A DNA stretch of 64,000 bases from Ectopseudomonas chengduensis (GCF_900102635.1 NZ_FMZQ01000010.1:1-64000), one strand, 5' to 3'; counted from the stretch's first letter, positions 1-11,903 are shown. The notes: generated by a model from the letters alone, not told the origin. Numbers and translations are program-made.

Positions 1-469
1 GGATGAAGTGCAGGTCGCTTTCGTCGTACTGCACGCAGTAGTCGCGTTCGGGATAGATATAACCGAGCTGGAATTGATAGGCGTCGCTCTGGATGCCATG
101 GTCTTCGAGGACCTGGCTTATGATCTGTGGCACCGTCAGGTGCTGGAAGATGCGCTGGTTGTAGCGGTGAGCCAGGTAGGCGAGTTGCGGCCGCAGGCTG
201 ATGCGGTAGCGGGTCAGGCGTTTGCCGGAGTCGCCTTGCGTGATGGCGTAGACCACGCCATGCACGCCTTTACCGGAGGGGCCGAAGGCCAGGTAGGCGG
301 TCTGATTGATCAGCGCGTCGAGGTCGAGACTGGCGTTCTGGCTGATCAGTTCGATATCGAAGCGGTAGGGCTTGTTAAGCGTTTCGCGCCCCTCGAAGCT
401 CAAAACCTGCAGGTCATTTTCGACCGCGGCAATGGTGAGGGTGATATGCGCCTGGTTGGCATCCAGCAT
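1..469 (-). CDS. vgrG: VgrG, type VI secretion spike protein (5' part, cut by window edge)
   Basis: Read on the minus strand from ATG at 469, with GGAGG nine bases upstream. The frame stays open for 156 codons to the left edge. The protein begins MLDANQAHITL and continues through segments such as LSFEGRETLNKPYRFDIEL, FGPSGKGVHGVVY and YLAHRYNQRIFQHLTVPQI, which is the Gp27-like N-terminal part of VgrG/TssI. Known role of the family: it forms the trimeric puncturing tip of the type VI secretion tail and carries effectors. The C-terminal needle and any effector domain lie outside the window, so the subtype is unknown. No other T6SS gene is visible here, so this may be an orphan vgrG island extending to the left. 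Confidence 0.85.
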   Translation of the reverse strand, partial: MLDANQAHITLTIAAVENDLQVLSFEGRETLNKPYRFDIELISQNASLDLDALINQTAYLAFGPSGKGVHGVVYAITQGDSGKRLTRYRISLRPQLAYLAHRYNQRIFQHLTVPQIISQVLEDHGIQSDAYQFQLGYIYPERDYCVQYDESDLHFI

Positions 470-577
470 GCCGTGGCCTCCATCCGTGAGTTGGGCGAGG
501 CCTGAAGGGTGCCGGACAGCGCGCGTCGGTTCAATGATGGCATTCCCATACCATGCGCCGGTTCAAGAAAATACCGG

Positions 578-2950
<2,373 letters not shown>

Positions 2951-2987
2951 GGTTCGGCTCCCTGTAGCTTGATGGCTACAGGATCAA

Positions 2988-3011
2988 CCTTGACCCCATG
3001 GCAAGGTCAAG
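2988..3011 (-). promoter_or_regulatory. CueR-type copper promoter of copA
   Basis: On the minus strand CTTGACC and its complement GGTCAAG flank TTGCCATGG, giving a palindrome with TTGACC as -35. A 19-base spacer to a weak -10 (GATCCT) follows. The over-long 19-bp spacer and palindromic spacer are hallmarks of MerR/CueR-activated promoters. It sits between the stop of the small exported protein gene and the copA start. Confidence 0.8.
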
Positions 3012-3014
3012 CCT

Positions 3015-3407
3015 TCAGTTCAGTGTGGGCGCGGCATGCAGTCGCAGGCCATCGCTGCCCATGGCGATGCGGTAGCGGCGCACTTCGCCGGCCTGTAGTT
3101 CCAGTGACTGACCGGCGAGCTGGTTGATACCGTCCTGACAGGGACCGGTGCCGGTCAGGCCAAGGCGCAGTGAGACGCGGCCAGGTGGCAGGTTGAAGGA
3201 CACCGACTGGCCCTGGTGCAGGCGGGCGGCCATCTGGTCATGCAGATACAGCGCGACCTCGCAGGTGGTGGCCACTTCAAGGCGTTCGCGCGAGACGATC
3301 AGCACTGCGTAGCCTTCGCCCTGACTTGTCGAGGGCAGCGGTGCCAGTGGTTCGGCCTGAGCCAGAGGTGCCAGCAGCAGGGCAAGGGCGGAGCAGAGCA
3401 GGCGCAT
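3015..3407 (-). CDS. Small exported protein in the copper cluster, function unknown
   Basis: 130 aa from the chosen ATG at 3407, which has GAGGA eight bases upstream; an earlier in-frame ATG at 3422 has no ribosome site. A Sec signal peptide (MRLLCSALALLLAPLAQA) is followed by a mature part of roughly 110 aa. The mature part has two cysteines (in TTCEVAL and GPCQDG) that could pair in the periplasm, and a beta-rich segment, SVSFNLPPGRVSLRLGL. The 'LPPG' turn recalls DUF2846/PEGA-like beta folds, but I cannot assign a family. It lies directly upstream of copA on the same strand and divergent from copZ, with a CueR-type box on each side, so copper co-regulation is likely. A role in periplasmic copper handling is inference only. 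Confidence 0.7.
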   Translation of the reverse strand: MRLLCSALALLLAPLAQAEPLAPLPSTSQGEGYAVLIVSRERLEVATTCEVALYLHDQMAARLHQGQSVSFNLPPGRVSLRLGLTGTGPCQDGINQLAGQSLELQAGEVRRYRIAMGSDGLRLHAAPTLN

Positions 3408-3455
3408 GGCAAGGGTCCTCATGCAGAAAACGGCGCGGGTGACATGAAGCAAGTG

Positions 3456-3484
3456 CTTGACCTTGCCATCGTGGCAAGGTCGAG
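3456..3484 (+). promoter_or_regulatory. CueR-type copper promoter of copZ
   Basis: Near-perfect palindrome: CTTGACCTTGCCA, three bases, then TGGCAAGGTCGAG. TTGACC serves as -35 for the plus strand, followed by a 19-base spacer and a poor -10 (GAGACT). The architecture is that of MerR-family activated promoters. It lies 37 bp upstream of copZ and 49 bp upstream of the divergent small exported protein gene, so it could serve both. Confidence 0.82.
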
Positions 3485-3520
3485 ACTACACCCATCGACC
3501 ACTGATTCAAGGAGTCAGCA

Positions 3521-3718
3521 ATGAAGCAATTCAAGGTTGGCGGAATGTCCTGCGGTCATTGCGTGCGGGCTGTCACCCAGGCGATCCAGGCGCTGGAGCA
3601 GACGGCCAGAGTCGAGGTCGATCTGGCTGCGGGCCTGGTGCGGGTCGAGGGTAGCCTGGATGCCTCACAGATACAGGCCGCCATTCGCGAAGAGGGCTAC
3701 GAGGTTGCCCCCGCTTAG
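3521..3718 (+). CDS. copZ: Copper chaperone CopZ (HMA domain)
   Basis: 65 aa single heavy-metal-associated domain. The copper-binding motif GMSCGHC starts near residue 8 and is followed by the usual beta-alpha-beta-beta-alpha-beta pattern ending in IREEGYEV. It is a cytosolic Cu(I) chaperone expected to deliver copper to CopA and the CueR sensor. The start has AAGGAG about 10 bases upstream. The CueR-type palindrome at 3456-3484 precedes it. No cueR gene lies next to it in this window. Confidence 0.95.
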   Translation: MKQFKVGGMSCGHCVRAVTQAIQALEQTARVEVDLAAGLVRVEGSLDASQIQAAIREEGYEVAPA

Positions 3719-3730
3719 AGCTCGGGCCTG

Positions 3731-4351
3731 CTAAGGCCACTGCCGCAGCAGGCCGCGAAAGCAGCTGTCGATCATCGCCGGGGTATCGGTCTGGGCGTCA
3801 AACAGATTGGGATCGCGCAGCCAGTCACTGAACAGGCCGACGAGTAGCGCGTGCAGCGTGCGCGAGGCCAGGCGTGGGGTGATGCCTGGCTGCAGGTATG
3901 GTTGCACGGTCGACAGGGCGAACTGCTGTTCGCACAGGTCGATGAACTGATTGACGAAGGTCTCGTGACGCTCCTCGGCCTCGCGCAGCTCTTCGGTGAA
4001 CTCGCAGCGCCGCAGCAGCACGGTGAGGATGCGCCGGCGTTGCTCGTCGAGCACCAGATTGGCCATGGCCTCTATGCACAGATCGCGCAGCAGCTGCAGC
4101 GATGACAGGCCATCGACCGCCGCCAGTTGCTGGGCCAGCGGCTCCAGCGGCAGGCGTACCTGGTTGAGCATTTCGTGGAACAGGTGGGCCTTGTTCTGGA
4201 AGTGCCAATAAACCGCACCGCGCGTGACTCCAGCATGCCGGGCGATCTGCTCGAGGCTGGTATGGGCGACCCCACGCTCGAGGAACAACTGTTCCGCAGC
4301 AGCGAGGATGGCGCAGCGGGTTTTCTCCGCATCTTCTTTGGTTCTACGCAT
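3731..4351 (-). CDS. TetR/AcrR-family repressor of the divergent RND efflux operon
   Basis: 206 aa. The N-terminal helix-turn-helix (IARHAGVTRGAVYWHF, about 37-52) is the AcrR/TtgR type. The opening MRRTKEDAEKTR and the CEFTEE segment in the ligand-binding half also resemble TtgR/AcrR regulators of multidrug pumps. It is divergent from an adaptor-pump operon starting 124 bp away, the classic arrangement for local repression relieved by drug or solvent binding. The shared intergenic region 4352-4475 should hold its operator, but I could not point to a clear palindrome. Confidence 0.9.
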   Translation of the reverse strand: MRRTKEDAEKTRCAILAAAEQLFLERGVAHTSLEQIARHAGVTRGAVYWHFQNKAHLFHEMLNQVRLPLEPLAQQLAAVDGLSSLQLLRDLCIEAMANLVLDEQRRRILTVLLRRCEFTEELREAEERHETFVNQFIDLCEQQFALSTVQPYLQPGITPRLASRTLHALLVGLFSDWLRDPNLFDAQTDTPAMIDSCFRGLLRQWP

Positions 4352-4475
4352 GGCGATCCGGTTAATTGGAACTAGGCTCAGATTGTGCCGAGTTTACCGA
4401 TTTTGCCCCGCCTGCTGGTGGCGGGCTTGGTTGTCCTGCTTCTGCCCCGTGTCTAGCCAAGGAGAGGAATGCCTC

Positions 4476-5627
4476 ATGCCCTTCGTTCGTCTGGTCGGTG
4501 TCTGCCTGCCCTTCAGCCTGGTCCTGCTGGTCGCGAGCGTCGAGGCCGCCGATGCGCCACCGACAGCGGTGACGGTCGAGCAGATCAAGGCCGGCGAACT
4601 GCCCATCGTGCTGGAATATCCAGCGCGAACTGCCGGTTACCGCGAGGTGCAGGTTCGCGCCCAGGTCGGCGGCATCCTGCAGGAGCGCACCTATCAGGAG
4701 GGTAGTCGGGTGCAGAAGGATCAGGTGCTGTTTCGCATCGATCCACGCCCTTATGAGGCCGCCCTGGCCCGTGCCAAAGGTGCCCTGGCGCAGGAACAGG
4801 CGCGTTTTCGCCAGACCGATCGCGACCTCAAACGCATCCGTGAACTGCAGAAGAAGGGCTTCGCCAGCGAGAGTGAGCTGGACAACGCCATCTCCAACTT
4901 CGAACAGAGCAAGGCCAATATCGAGGCGGCCCAGGCCGAGGTGCAGTCGCGCCAGATCGACCTCGACTACACCACGGTCAAGGCGCCGATCACTGGCATC
5001 ACCAGCAAGGAAAGCGTCTCCGAAGGCAGCCTGATCGTCGCCGGCGATCCCAGTGCCAGCCTGCTGACGCAGATCACCCAGCTCGACCCGATCTTCGTCA
5101 ACTTCGCCTACCCGGACGCCGAGGCCGAGCGCCTGCGCCGCGAATTGTCCGAAGGCAGCCTGGTGCCACCGAGCAGCGGCAAACTCAGTGTGGAAGTGTA
5201 TTTCGGTGACGGCTCGGCCTATCCAACAGCGGGCGAAGTGGATTTCACCGACAGCCTGATCGACCGCGGTACCGGTACCGTCAGCGCCCGTGGCGTGGTG
5301 CCGAACCCCGAGCAGAAGCTGCTGCCCGGGCAGTTCGTGCGCGTGCAGGTCAAGGGCCTGACCCGTCCCAACGCCATCACCGTACCGGAGCGCTCCGTGG
5401 CTCAGGGGCCGCGTGGCACCTTCGTCTATGTGGTAGACGAGCAGAGCGTCGCGCGCATGCGCCAGGTCACCACGGGCGATACGGCCGGTGGGCGCTGGGT
5501 GATTCTGGCCGGCGTCAGCGATGGTGAGCGGGTGATAGTCGACGGTCTGGCCAAGGTGCGACCGGACAGCCCGGTGCAGGTCGAGGAGGCGAAGGCAGCC
5601 ACGCCAGCCAGCCCGGCGCAGGAGTAA
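4476..5627 (+). CDS. RND efflux periplasmic adaptor (membrane fusion protein)
   Basis: 383 aa from ATG 4476, which has GGAGAGGA just upstream; the longer open frame upstream is not coding. A Sec signal peptide ([13 protein letters not shown]... ending VEAADA) lacks a good lipobox, so it is probably not a lipoprotein, unlike MexA. Next come the lipoyl/barrel-sandwich half ([20 protein letters not shown]), a coiled-coil hairpin of about 100 aa, and the second lipoyl half ([14 protein letters not shown]). It bridges the inner-membrane pump encoded 5 bp downstream to an outer-membrane channel. Two-gene operon with the pump; regulated most likely by the divergent TetR protein. Confidence 0.95.
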   Translation: MPFVRLVGVCLPFSLVLLVASVEAADAPPTAVTVEQIKAGELPIVLEYPARTAGYREVQVRAQVGGILQERTYQEGSRVQKDQVLFRIDPRPYEAALARAKGALAQEQARFRQTDRDLKRIRELQKKGFASESELDNAISNFEQSKANIEAAQAEVQSRQIDLDYTTVKAPITGITSKESVSEGSLIVAGDPSASLLTQITQLDPIFVNFAYPDAEAERLRRELSEGSLVPPSSGKLSVEVYFGDGSAYPTAGEVDFTDSLIDRGTGTVSARGVVPNPEQKLLPGQFVRVQVKGLTRPNAITVPERSVAQGPRGTFVYVVDEQSVARMRQVTTGDTAGGRWVILAGVSDGERVIVDGLAKVRPDSPVQVEEAKAATPASPAQE

Positions 5628-5632
5628 CGGCC

Positions 5633-8600
5633 ATGATCTCGCGCTTCTTCATCGACCGTCCGGTATTCGCCACCGTCATCTCCATCGTCATCGTGCTCGC
5701 CGGTCTGGCTGCGATGCGCGCGTTGCCCATCGCCCAGTACCCGGAAATCCTGCCGCCGCAGGTGTCGGTGAGCGCCGCATACCCTGGCGCCAGTTCGCAG
5801 GTCATCGCTGAAACCGTGGCGGCGCCGCTGGAGCAGGCGATCAACGGCGTCGAGAACATGATCTACCAGCTCTCCAACTCCTCCAGCAGCGGGGCGATGA
5901 GTCTGACGGTGTACTTCGCGGTCGGCACCGACCCGGACCAGGCCACCATCAACGTCAACAACAAGGTGCAGGCGGCATTGGCCAAGCTGCCCGAGGAAGT
6001 GCGCCGCCAGGGCGTGAAGGTGGAGAAGAAGTCGTCCGACATTCTTCAGGTGATCACGCTCTATTCGCCGGATGATTCGCGCGACCCGATCTTCATCAGC
6101 AACTATGCGCTGATCAACGTCATCGACGAACTCAAGCGCCTCAAGGGCGTGGGTGATGCCAGTCAGTTCGGGTCTAAGGACTATTCCATGCGCATCTGGC
6201 TGCGCCCGGACAAGCTGGCGCAGTACAACCTGACACCGACCGATGTGGTCAATGCCATTCGCGAGCAGAATTCGCAGTTCGCCGCCGGCAGCTTCGGCCA
6301 GCAGCCGCTGAAGGAGCCGCAGGACTTCACTTATACAGTCACCACGCAAGGACGTTTCACCGACCCCAAGGAGTTCGAGAGCGTCATCCTGCGCACCGAC
6401 GATACCGGGGCCAGCCTGCTGCTCAAGGATGTGGCGCGGGTCGAGCTGGGCGCGCAGGACTACTCGCTGGTCACCACCCTCAATGGCCAGCAGAACGCCG
6501 CTTTCGGTATCTACCTGCAGCCCGGCGCCAACGCCCTGGATACCGCCGAGGCGGTCGAGCGCACCATGCAGCGCCTGGCCAAACGCTTCCCCGAGGGCAT
6601 CGCCTACAAGATCCCCTACGACACCACCAAGTTCGTTCAGGTCTCGATCACTGAGGTGATCCACACCTTCTTCGAGGCGCTGGTGCTGGTGGTGCTGGTG
6701 GTGTTCATCTTCCTGCAGAACTGGCGCGCCACGTTGATTCCTGTGCTGGCCATTCCGGTGTCGCTGGTTGGCACTTTCGCCGGCATGTACATGCTGGGTT
6801 TTTCCATCAATCTGCTGACCCTGTTCGGCATGGTGCTGGCCATCGGCATCGTGGTGGACGACGCCATCGTGGTGATCGAAAACGTCGAACGGGTGATGCG
6901 CACTCAGGGGCTGAACGCGCGAGAGGCCTCGATAAAGGCGATGGAGGAGGTCACCGGGCCGATCATCGCCATCGTCCTGGTGCTCTGCGCGGTATTCGTG
7001 CCGGTGGGTTTTCTCGGCGGCCTGGCGGGGCAGATGTACAAGCAGTTCGCGATCACCATCGCGGTGTCTGTGGTGATTTCCGGCATCGTCGCCCTGACGC
7101 TTTCCCCCGCGCTTTGCGCGCTGCTGCTCAAGCCCGGCCATCATGAGCCGGCGGCGCCATTTCGCGCCTTCAACCGTTTCTTCGACAAGGCCACCGAGGG
7201 CTATGGCGCCGGGGTGCGTTTCTTCCTCAAGCGTTCGCTGGTCGGCCTGCTGCTGTTCGGCGGCATGATCGCGCTGATCATGCTGCTGTTCTCACGGGTG
7301 CCCGGCTCGCTGGTGCCCGATGAGGATCAGGGCTATGTGATCAACGCCTACTACCTGCCGCCAGCCGCTTCGCTCAATCGCACCGAGGCGCTGAGTGGGG
7401 CGGTGAGTCAGCAGCTGATGGAGCATCCGGCAGTCGAAGACGTAGTGACCTTCGCCGGTTTCGACGTGCTCACCTTCGGCGTGCGCAGCAACGCCGGGGT
7501 GTCTTTCGTGCCGCTCAAGGACTGGAGCGAGCGCACCACGCCCGAGCTCGATGCGCGCAATCTGACGCGCGAGTTCATGGGCATGGGCGCTGCGCAGAAG
7601 GATGGTCTGGTGTTGTCGTTCAACCCGCCGCCGATCACTGGCATGAGCACCACCGGCGGCTTCGAGTCCTTCATTCAGGATCGTTCCGGTGGCAGCGTCG
7701 AGCAACTCGGCGAGAAGGTCCAGGCCTTCGTCGAGGCCGCCAGCAAACGGCCGGAGCTGGCCGGCATTCAGAGCACCTTCAGCGCCAACGTACCGCAGTA
7801 TTACATCGATCTGGACCGGACCAAGACGCGGGCACTGGGCGTCAGCGTCAGTGACGTGTTCACCGCGATGCAGGCGACCTTCGGCAGTTACTACGTCAAC
7901 GATTTCACCCTTTACGGGCGCACCTGGCAGGTCAGCCTGCAGTCGGAATCGGAGTTCCGCCGCAAGCCGGAAGATCTTGGCCAGGTCTACGTACGCTCCA
8001 GCAGTGGTGATCTGGTGCCGCTGTCGACCCTGTTGCGTGTGCGGCGCATCCTCGGGCCGGACTCCTATGACCGTTTCAACGTCTATCCCTCGGCCAAGGT
8101 CCTCGGTGGCCCGGCGCCGGGCTACAGCTCCGGGCAGGCACTGGCGGCGATGCAGGAAGTGGCCGATGAGGTGCTGGGCGAGGACTACAGCCTGGGCTGG
8201 ATCGGCTCGGCCTACCAGGAACTGGCGACTCAGGGTTCGGGCACCCAGGCCTTCGTCTTCGGCCTGATTCTGGTCTTCCTGATTCTCGCCGCGCAGTACG
8301 AGCGCTGGACGCTGCCACTGGCGGTGGTCACCGCCGTGCCGTTCGCAGTGTTCGGGGCGATACTCGCGGTGTGGCTGCGCGGCATTCAGAACGACGTGTA
8401 CTTCCAGGTCGGCCTGGTCACCCTGATCGGTCTGGCGGCGAAGAACGCCATCCTTATCGTCGAGTTCGCCGTGTTGCTACGCGCCGAAGGCAAGGGCATC
8501 TTCGACTCGGCGCTGGAGGCGGCCAAGCTGCGTTTCCGCCCCATCGTGATGACTTCGCTGGCTTTCATTCTCGGTTGCGTGCCGCTGGCCATCAGCTCCG

Positions 8601-8770
8601 GTGCGGGCTCGGCCAGTCGCCACTCCATCGGCACCGGGGTGATCGGCGGCATGCTCGCGGCCACGCTGTTGGCCACTTTCCTCATCCCGATGTTCTACCT
8701 GCTGGTGGAATCGGCGGCGCAGCGGGTGAGCCAGCGCGGCAAGGCCAGGGAAGAACAGCCGCCGCATTGA
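5633..8770 (+). CDS. RND multidrug efflux pump, HAE-1 family
   Basis: 1045 aa proton-driven inner-membrane transporter of the AcrB/MexB class. It begins [17 protein letters not shown] and shows the TM4 relay motif [16 protein letters not shown], the expected aspartate pair for proton translocation. It has two large periplasmic loops and a second transmembrane half with [14 protein letters not shown]. The length is normal. It is co-transcribed with the adaptor (5-bp gap). No outer-membrane factor gene follows; the next gene is a Bcr-type transporter 90 bp on, so the pump probably borrows an OprM/TolC-like channel encoded elsewhere. The N-terminal sequence is not an obvious match to MexB or MexF, so I give no symbol. 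Confidence 0.96.
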   Translation: MISRFFIDRPVFATVISIVIVLAGLAAMRALPIAQYPEILPPQVSVSAAYPGASSQVIAETVAAPLEQAINGVENMIYQLSNSSSSGAMSLTVYFAVGTDPDQATINVNNKVQAALAKLPEEVRRQGVKVEKKSSDILQVITLYSPDDSRDPIFISNYALINVIDELKRLKGVGDASQFGSKDYSMRIWLRPDKLAQYNLTPTDVVNAIREQNSQFAAGSFGQQPLKEPQDFTYTVTTQGRFTDPKEFESVILRTDDTGASLLLKDVARVELGAQDYSLVTTLNGQQNAAFGIYLQPGANALDTAEAVERTMQRLAKRFPEGIAYKIPYDTTKFVQVSITEVIHTFFEALVLVVLVVFIFLQNWRATLIPVLAIPVSLVGTFAGMYMLGFSINLLTLFGMVLAIGIVVDDAIVVIENVERVMRTQGLNAREASIKAMEEVTGPIIAIVLVLCAVFVPVGFLGGLAGQMYKQFAITIAVSVVISGIVALTLSPALCALLLKPGHHEPAAPFRAFNRFFDKATEGYGAGVRFFLKRSLVGLLLFGGMIALIMLLFSRVPGSLVPDEDQGYVINAYYLPPAASLNRTEALSGAVSQQLMEHPAVEDVVTFAGFDVLTFGVRSNAGVSFVPLKDWSERTTPELDARNLTREFMGMGAAQKDGLVLSFNPPPITGMSTTGGFESFIQDRSGGSVEQLGEKVQAFVEAASKRPELAGIQSTFSANVPQYYIDLDRTKTRALGVSVSDVFTAMQATFGSYYVNDFTLYGRTWQVSLQSESEFRRKPEDLGQVYVRSSSGDLVPLSTLLRVRRILGPDSYDRFNVYPSAKVLGGPAPGYSSGQALAAMQEVADEVLGEDYSLGWIGSAYQELATQGSGTQAFVFGLILVFLILAAQYERWTLPLAVVTAVPFAVFGAILAVWLRGIQNDVYFQVGLVTLIGLAAKNAILIVEFAVLLRAEGKGIFDSALEAAKLRFRPIVMTSLAFILGCVPLAISSGAGSASRHSIGTGVIGGMLAATLLATFLIPMFYLLVESAAQRVSQRGKAREEQPPH

Positions 8771-8830
8771 TAAGCGCGAACCGTCGTTCGGCGATCCGCG
8801 CTTTCATCTGCGGCCTGGTCGGTGAGATGA

Positions 8831-8842
8831 TTAGCCGGCTAA
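8831..8842. promoter_or_regulatory. Palindrome TTAGCCGGCTAA upstream of the Bcr/CflA gene
   Basis: Perfect 12-base palindrome ending 18 bases before the start codon. A one-mismatch copy lies upstream of another transporter gene at 32593-32604, and both are followed by CA. The size and symmetry suit a MarR-type operator. This is inference. Confidence 0.45.
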
Positions 8843-8860
8843 CAATTTTGCGGATTATTC

Positions 8861-10030
8861 ATGAACCTGCGAACCCTGCTGATCCTGGGCGCGCTGTGCG
8901 CCTTTGGCCCTTTGGCCATCGATTTCTACCTGCCAAGTTTCCCCACGCTGGCCCAGCAGTTCGGCACCGACGTCGAACATATTCAACTGTCGCTGGCGGC
9001 CTATTTCGTCGGCATCGCCATTGGCCAGCTTTTCTACGGGCCGTTGGCGGATCGTTTCGGTCGCCGCGTGCCGCTGCTGGTTGGGGTGGCATTGTTCACC
9101 GTGGCATCGCTGGCTTGTGCCCTGGCACCAAACCTGGAATGGCTGGTTACGGCACGCTTCATCCAGGCCCTCGGCGGCTGCGCCGGGATGGTGATCACCC
9201 GTGCGGTGGTGCGCGACCTGTGCGATCCATTGGCTTCGGCCAAGGTGTTCTCGCAGCTGGTGCTGGTGATGGGCCTGGCGCCGATTCTCGCGCCCCTGGG
9301 GGGCGGGCTGCTGCTGGGCACCCTGGGCTGGCCGTGGATCTTCCATAGCCTGGCGATTTTCTCCGGCCTGTGCCTGCTGGCCGTGCTGTTGTGGTTGCCG
9401 GAGACCCGTCCACAGCATCTGCAGCCGGCGCCGCTGAGTGGCGCCTTCGGCCAGTACCGCGCTTTGCTGGGCAATGCGCCGTTCATGGGCTACAGCCTGG
9501 CCGGCGGTGTGGCGATGGCCGGCATGTTCGCCTATATCGCCGGCTCGCCCTTCGTGTTTATCGAGTTGTACGGTGTGCCGGCCGAGCACTATGGCTGGCT
9601 GTTCGGCAGCAACGCGGCAGGCTTCGTGATCATGGCGCAGGTCAATGCGCGTCTGGTGCTGCGCGGCGGCCCGGCGCTGTGGCTGCGGCGCATGGTGCTG
9701 GTCTACCTGGCCAGCGGCCTGTGCCTGCTGGCGTTGGCGCTGTGGCAACCGGTGCAGCTGTGGCCGCTGCTGATTCCGTTGTTCATCTGCGTCGCCAGCC
9801 TCGGTTGCGTGCTGCCCAATGCAACGGCTTGCGCCATGGCCGGGCAGGGCCGGCATGCCGGCAGCGCTTCCGGGCTGCTGGGTAGCATGCAGTTCAGCGT
9901 GGCGGCCAGCGCTTCGGCGCTGGTGGCCTTCCTGCACGATGGCTCGGCCATGCCCATGGCGCTGGTGATCGCCCTGTGCGGCGCTGCCGCCTGCGGCTTC
10001 GCCTGGTGGAGCAAGCGTTTCGTGGTGTGA
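8861..10030 (+). CDS. Bcr/CflA-family drug resistance transporter (MFS)
   Basis: 389 aa with about 12 transmembrane segments. MFS motif A appears as GPLADRFGRR near residue 67, and the Bcr/CflA-type opening FGPLAIDFYLPSFPTL is present. Members are proton-coupled exporters of bicyclomycin, chloramphenicol, sulfonamides or cysteine; the substrate cannot be told from sequence. The start ATG at 8861 lacks a strong ribosome site but matches the usual family N-terminus. A palindrome (TTAGCCGGCTAA) lies 18 bp upstream. It is separated from the RND operon by 90 bp and ends 9 bp from the convergent ypfJ-like gene. Confidence 0.93.
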   Translation: MNLRTLLILGALCAFGPLAIDFYLPSFPTLAQQFGTDVEHIQLSLAAYFVGIAIGQLFYGPLADRFGRRVPLLVGVALFTVASLACALAPNLEWLVTARFIQALGGCAGMVITRAVVRDLCDPLASAKVFSQLVLVMGLAPILAPLGGGLLLGTLGWPWIFHSLAIFSGLCLLAVLLWLPETRPQHLQPAPLSGAFGQYRALLGNAPFMGYSLAGGVAMAGMFAYIAGSPFVFIELYGVPAEHYGWLFGSNAAGFVIMAQVNARLVLRGGPALWLRRMVLVYLASGLCLLALALWQPVQLWPLLIPLFICVASLGCVLPNATACAMAGQGRHAGSASGLLGSMQFSVAASASALVAFLHDGSAMPMALVIALCGAAACGFAWWSKRFVV

Positions 10031-10039
10031 GCCGGCGGG

Positions 10040-10900
10040 TTACAGTCGCGCGACCTTGAAGGTGTCGCAACGCCCCGGCTGACCACTCTCGAAACCGGTG
10101 CTGAACCAGCGTACGCGCTGCTGCGAGGTGCCATGGGTGAAGGCGTCCGGCACCACCTGACCGCGCGACTGCTTCTGCAGGCGGTCATCACCGATGGCGC
10201 TGGCGGCGTTGAGGGCTTCTTCCAGGTCGCCGGCCTCCAGCCAGTCATGCCGGCGTTGCGCGTGATGGGCCCAGACCCCGGCCAGGCAGTCGGCCTGCAG
10301 TTCCTGGCGTACCAGCAGGCCGCCGTCGCCCTCGACGCGTTCACCGCGCTGGCGCGCCGCGTTGACCTTGGCCGATACGCCCAGCAGGGTCTGTACGTGA
10401 TGGCCGACTTCATGGGCGATCACATAGGCCTGGGCGAAGTCGCCGGCAGCGGAGAAGCGTTGCTCCATCTCACGGAAAAACGCCATGTCCAGATACACGC
10501 GCTGATCACCGGGGCAGTAGAAGGGGCCAACTGCCGAGCTGGCGAAACCGCAGGCGGAATTGACGCCGCCGGAGAACAGCACCAGTTGCGGATCGCGATA
10601 CTGCTGGCCAGCCTGCTGGAACAGCTCGCGCCAGGTGTCTTCGGTATCGCCGAGGATGGCGCGGACGAACTCGCTCTGCTCGTCGTTCGCCGCTGGCGCA
10701 CTCTGCGTCTGGGTAACCTGCGGCTGGGTGGCCTGGCCGGCGATCTGACCGAGAATCTGCAGCGGGTCCTGGCCCATCAGCAGGCCGACGATGACGATCA
10801 CCGCCACCCCGCCGAGGCTCAGGCCGCCGCCGAGGCGCCTGCCGGAACGGCCGCGCGCATCCACCACGTTGTCACTGCGTCTACCGCGTTGCCAGCGCAT
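10040..10900 (-). CDS. ypfJ: YpfJ-family putative neutral zinc metallopeptidase
   Basis: 286 aa. A basic cytoplasmic N-terminus (MRWQRGRRSDNVVDARG) precedes one membrane helix (residues 28-43) and a Gln/Thr-rich linker. The catalytic-looking domain holds HEVGHH at 163-168 (HExxH zinc motif). YCPGDQRVYLD near 128-138 and the ELQADCLAGVWAH segment are further hallmarks of the Zn_peptidase (pfam04228) family. Function and substrates of this family are poorly known. Convergent with the Bcr gene; no regulatory clue seen. Confidence 0.9.
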   Translation of the reverse strand: MRWQRGRRSDNVVDARGRSGRRLGGGLSLGGVAVIVIVGLLMGQDPLQILGQIAGQATQPQVTQTQSAPAANDEQSEFVRAILGDTEDTWRELFQQAGQQYRDPQLVLFSGGVNSACGFASSAVGPFYCPGDQRVYLDMAFFREMEQRFSAAGDFAQAYVIAHEVGHHVQTLLGVSAKVNAARQRGERVEGDGGLLVRQELQADCLAGVWAHHAQRRHDWLEAGDLEEALNAASAIGDDRLQKQSRGQVVPDAFTHGTSQQRVRWFSTGFESGQPGRCDTFKVARL

Positions 10901-10953
10901 GGCGGCACTCCCTGGTTGCTGATCGCTGCAGTGTAGCTGCGCCCGTGCCCGAC

Positions 10954-11388
10954 TCAGTTGGCCGGGTAGTCACTGAGCAACTGATCCTTGCGCTCGCGAT
11001 CCAGGCCGATGACCTGATAGGCATCGACACGGTCGCCATACTCCATACCAGGCGAGCCCACGGGCATGCCGGGTACGGCAGCGCCGATCAGGTCCACGCG
11101 CTCACGCAGTTTGAGAATGTCGGCGGCCGGTACATGGCCCTCGACGAACTTGCCGTCGATCACGCCGGTGTGACAGGAAGCCAGGCGCGGCGGCACGCCG
11201 AGTCGCTGCTTGACCGCACTCATGTCGGCCTCGACATGGTCGTTGACGGTGAAGCCGTTGTCCTGCAGATGGTCGATCCAGGCCTTGCAGCAACCGCAGT
11301 TGGCATCGCGATGTACATCGATGGTCAGTGGCTCGCTGGCGTGGGCCAGGCTGGTGAAGAGGCAGAGGGCGAGCAGGGAACGACGCAT
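10954..11388 (-). CDS. DUF411 periplasmic metal-binding-like protein
   Basis: 144 aa from ATG 11388 (GGAG seven bases upstream). A signal peptide (MRRSLLALCLFTSLAHA) is followed by the DUF411 signature NCGCCKAW at residues 30-37. Downstream are SCHTGVIDG, a conserved GHVPA segment and the C-terminal methionine-rich stretch GMPVGSPGME. The paired cysteines and methionines suggest copper or another soft metal, and DUF411 proteins are often found in metal-resistance loci. Here it is not next to the copper genes. Function is inferred from residues only. Confidence 0.9.
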   Translation of the reverse strand: MRRSLLALCLFTSLAHASEPLTIDVHRDANCGCCKAWIDHLQDNGFTVNDHVEADMSAVKQRLGVPPRLASCHTGVIDGKFVEGHVPAADILKLRERVDLIGAAVPGMPVGSPGMEYGDRVDAYQVIGLDRERKDQLLSDYPAN

Positions 11389-11519
11389 GACTGGACTCCG
11401 GATGAACGAGAGCGCCCAGCATAGCGCCGCGGCGGACGCTGCCCAAGCCATTGCGGCTATGCGTCGCGACCAGTGGCGGCCTATGCTGGCTGCAGCCACT
11501 CATTGTCTGGAACCCGCCC

Positions 11520-11903
11520 ATGCTGTTCGCCCGAATCGTCCTGTCGATCCAGATCGCTGCCCTGCTCGTGTTGGGGCTGGCCTATTTCATCCGCCCCGAA
11601 GAAATGACCAGCCTCAGCGGCGCGTTGCTGATGGGTAATGCGGCGGTGACCGAAGTGCGTGCCTATTACGGCGGGCTGCAACTGGGCCTGGCGGCTTATC
11701 TGGCGATGGCGCTGCTGCGTATGGATTTGCTGCGCCCGGCGCTACTTTTGCTGGTGCTGCTATACAGCTCGCTGGCGTTGGCACGCATTGCCGGGCTGTG
11801 GCTGGACGGCGGCGCACAGCAGACCTTCAACCTCTACGCGCTGCTGCTCGAAGTGGTGTCGGCCGGGCTGGCCTGGTGGGCGTTGCGCGGCCTGTCACGC
11901 TGA
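11520..11903 (+). CDS. DUF4345-type small membrane protein
   Basis: 127 aa from ATG 11520. It has four predicted transmembrane segments: an N-terminal one after MLFARIVLS, one around YGGLQLGLAAYLAMALL, one around LRPALLLLVLLYSSLALAR and a C-terminal one. The segment EVRAYYGGLQLGLA is the recognisable part of the DUF4345 family, which has no known function. It is divergent from the DUF411 gene and followed by a REP-like palindrome and the convergent trmA. Confidence 0.75.
   Translation: MLFARIVLSIQIAALLVLGLAYFIRPEEMTSLSGALLMGNAAVTEVRAYYGGLQLGLAAYLAMALLRMDLLRPALLLLVLLYSSLALARIAGLWLDGGAQQTFNLYALLLEVVSAGLAWWALRGLSR

Noticed and set aside
8..505. 165-codon plus-strand frame at the left edge
   Set aside because: The minus strand reads as a clear VgrG N-terminus; the plus frame is its shadow.
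2951..3520. cueR gene near copA/copZ
   Set aside because: Only promoters and the small exported protein gene are here; no MerR-type frame was found, so the regulator must be elsewhere.
5426..7144. 572-codon open frame antisense to the RND pump
   Set aside because: Shadow of GC-rich codon bias: His/Asp/Gln-rich, low-complexity composition and no family resemblance, while the plus strand encodes a complete RND pump.
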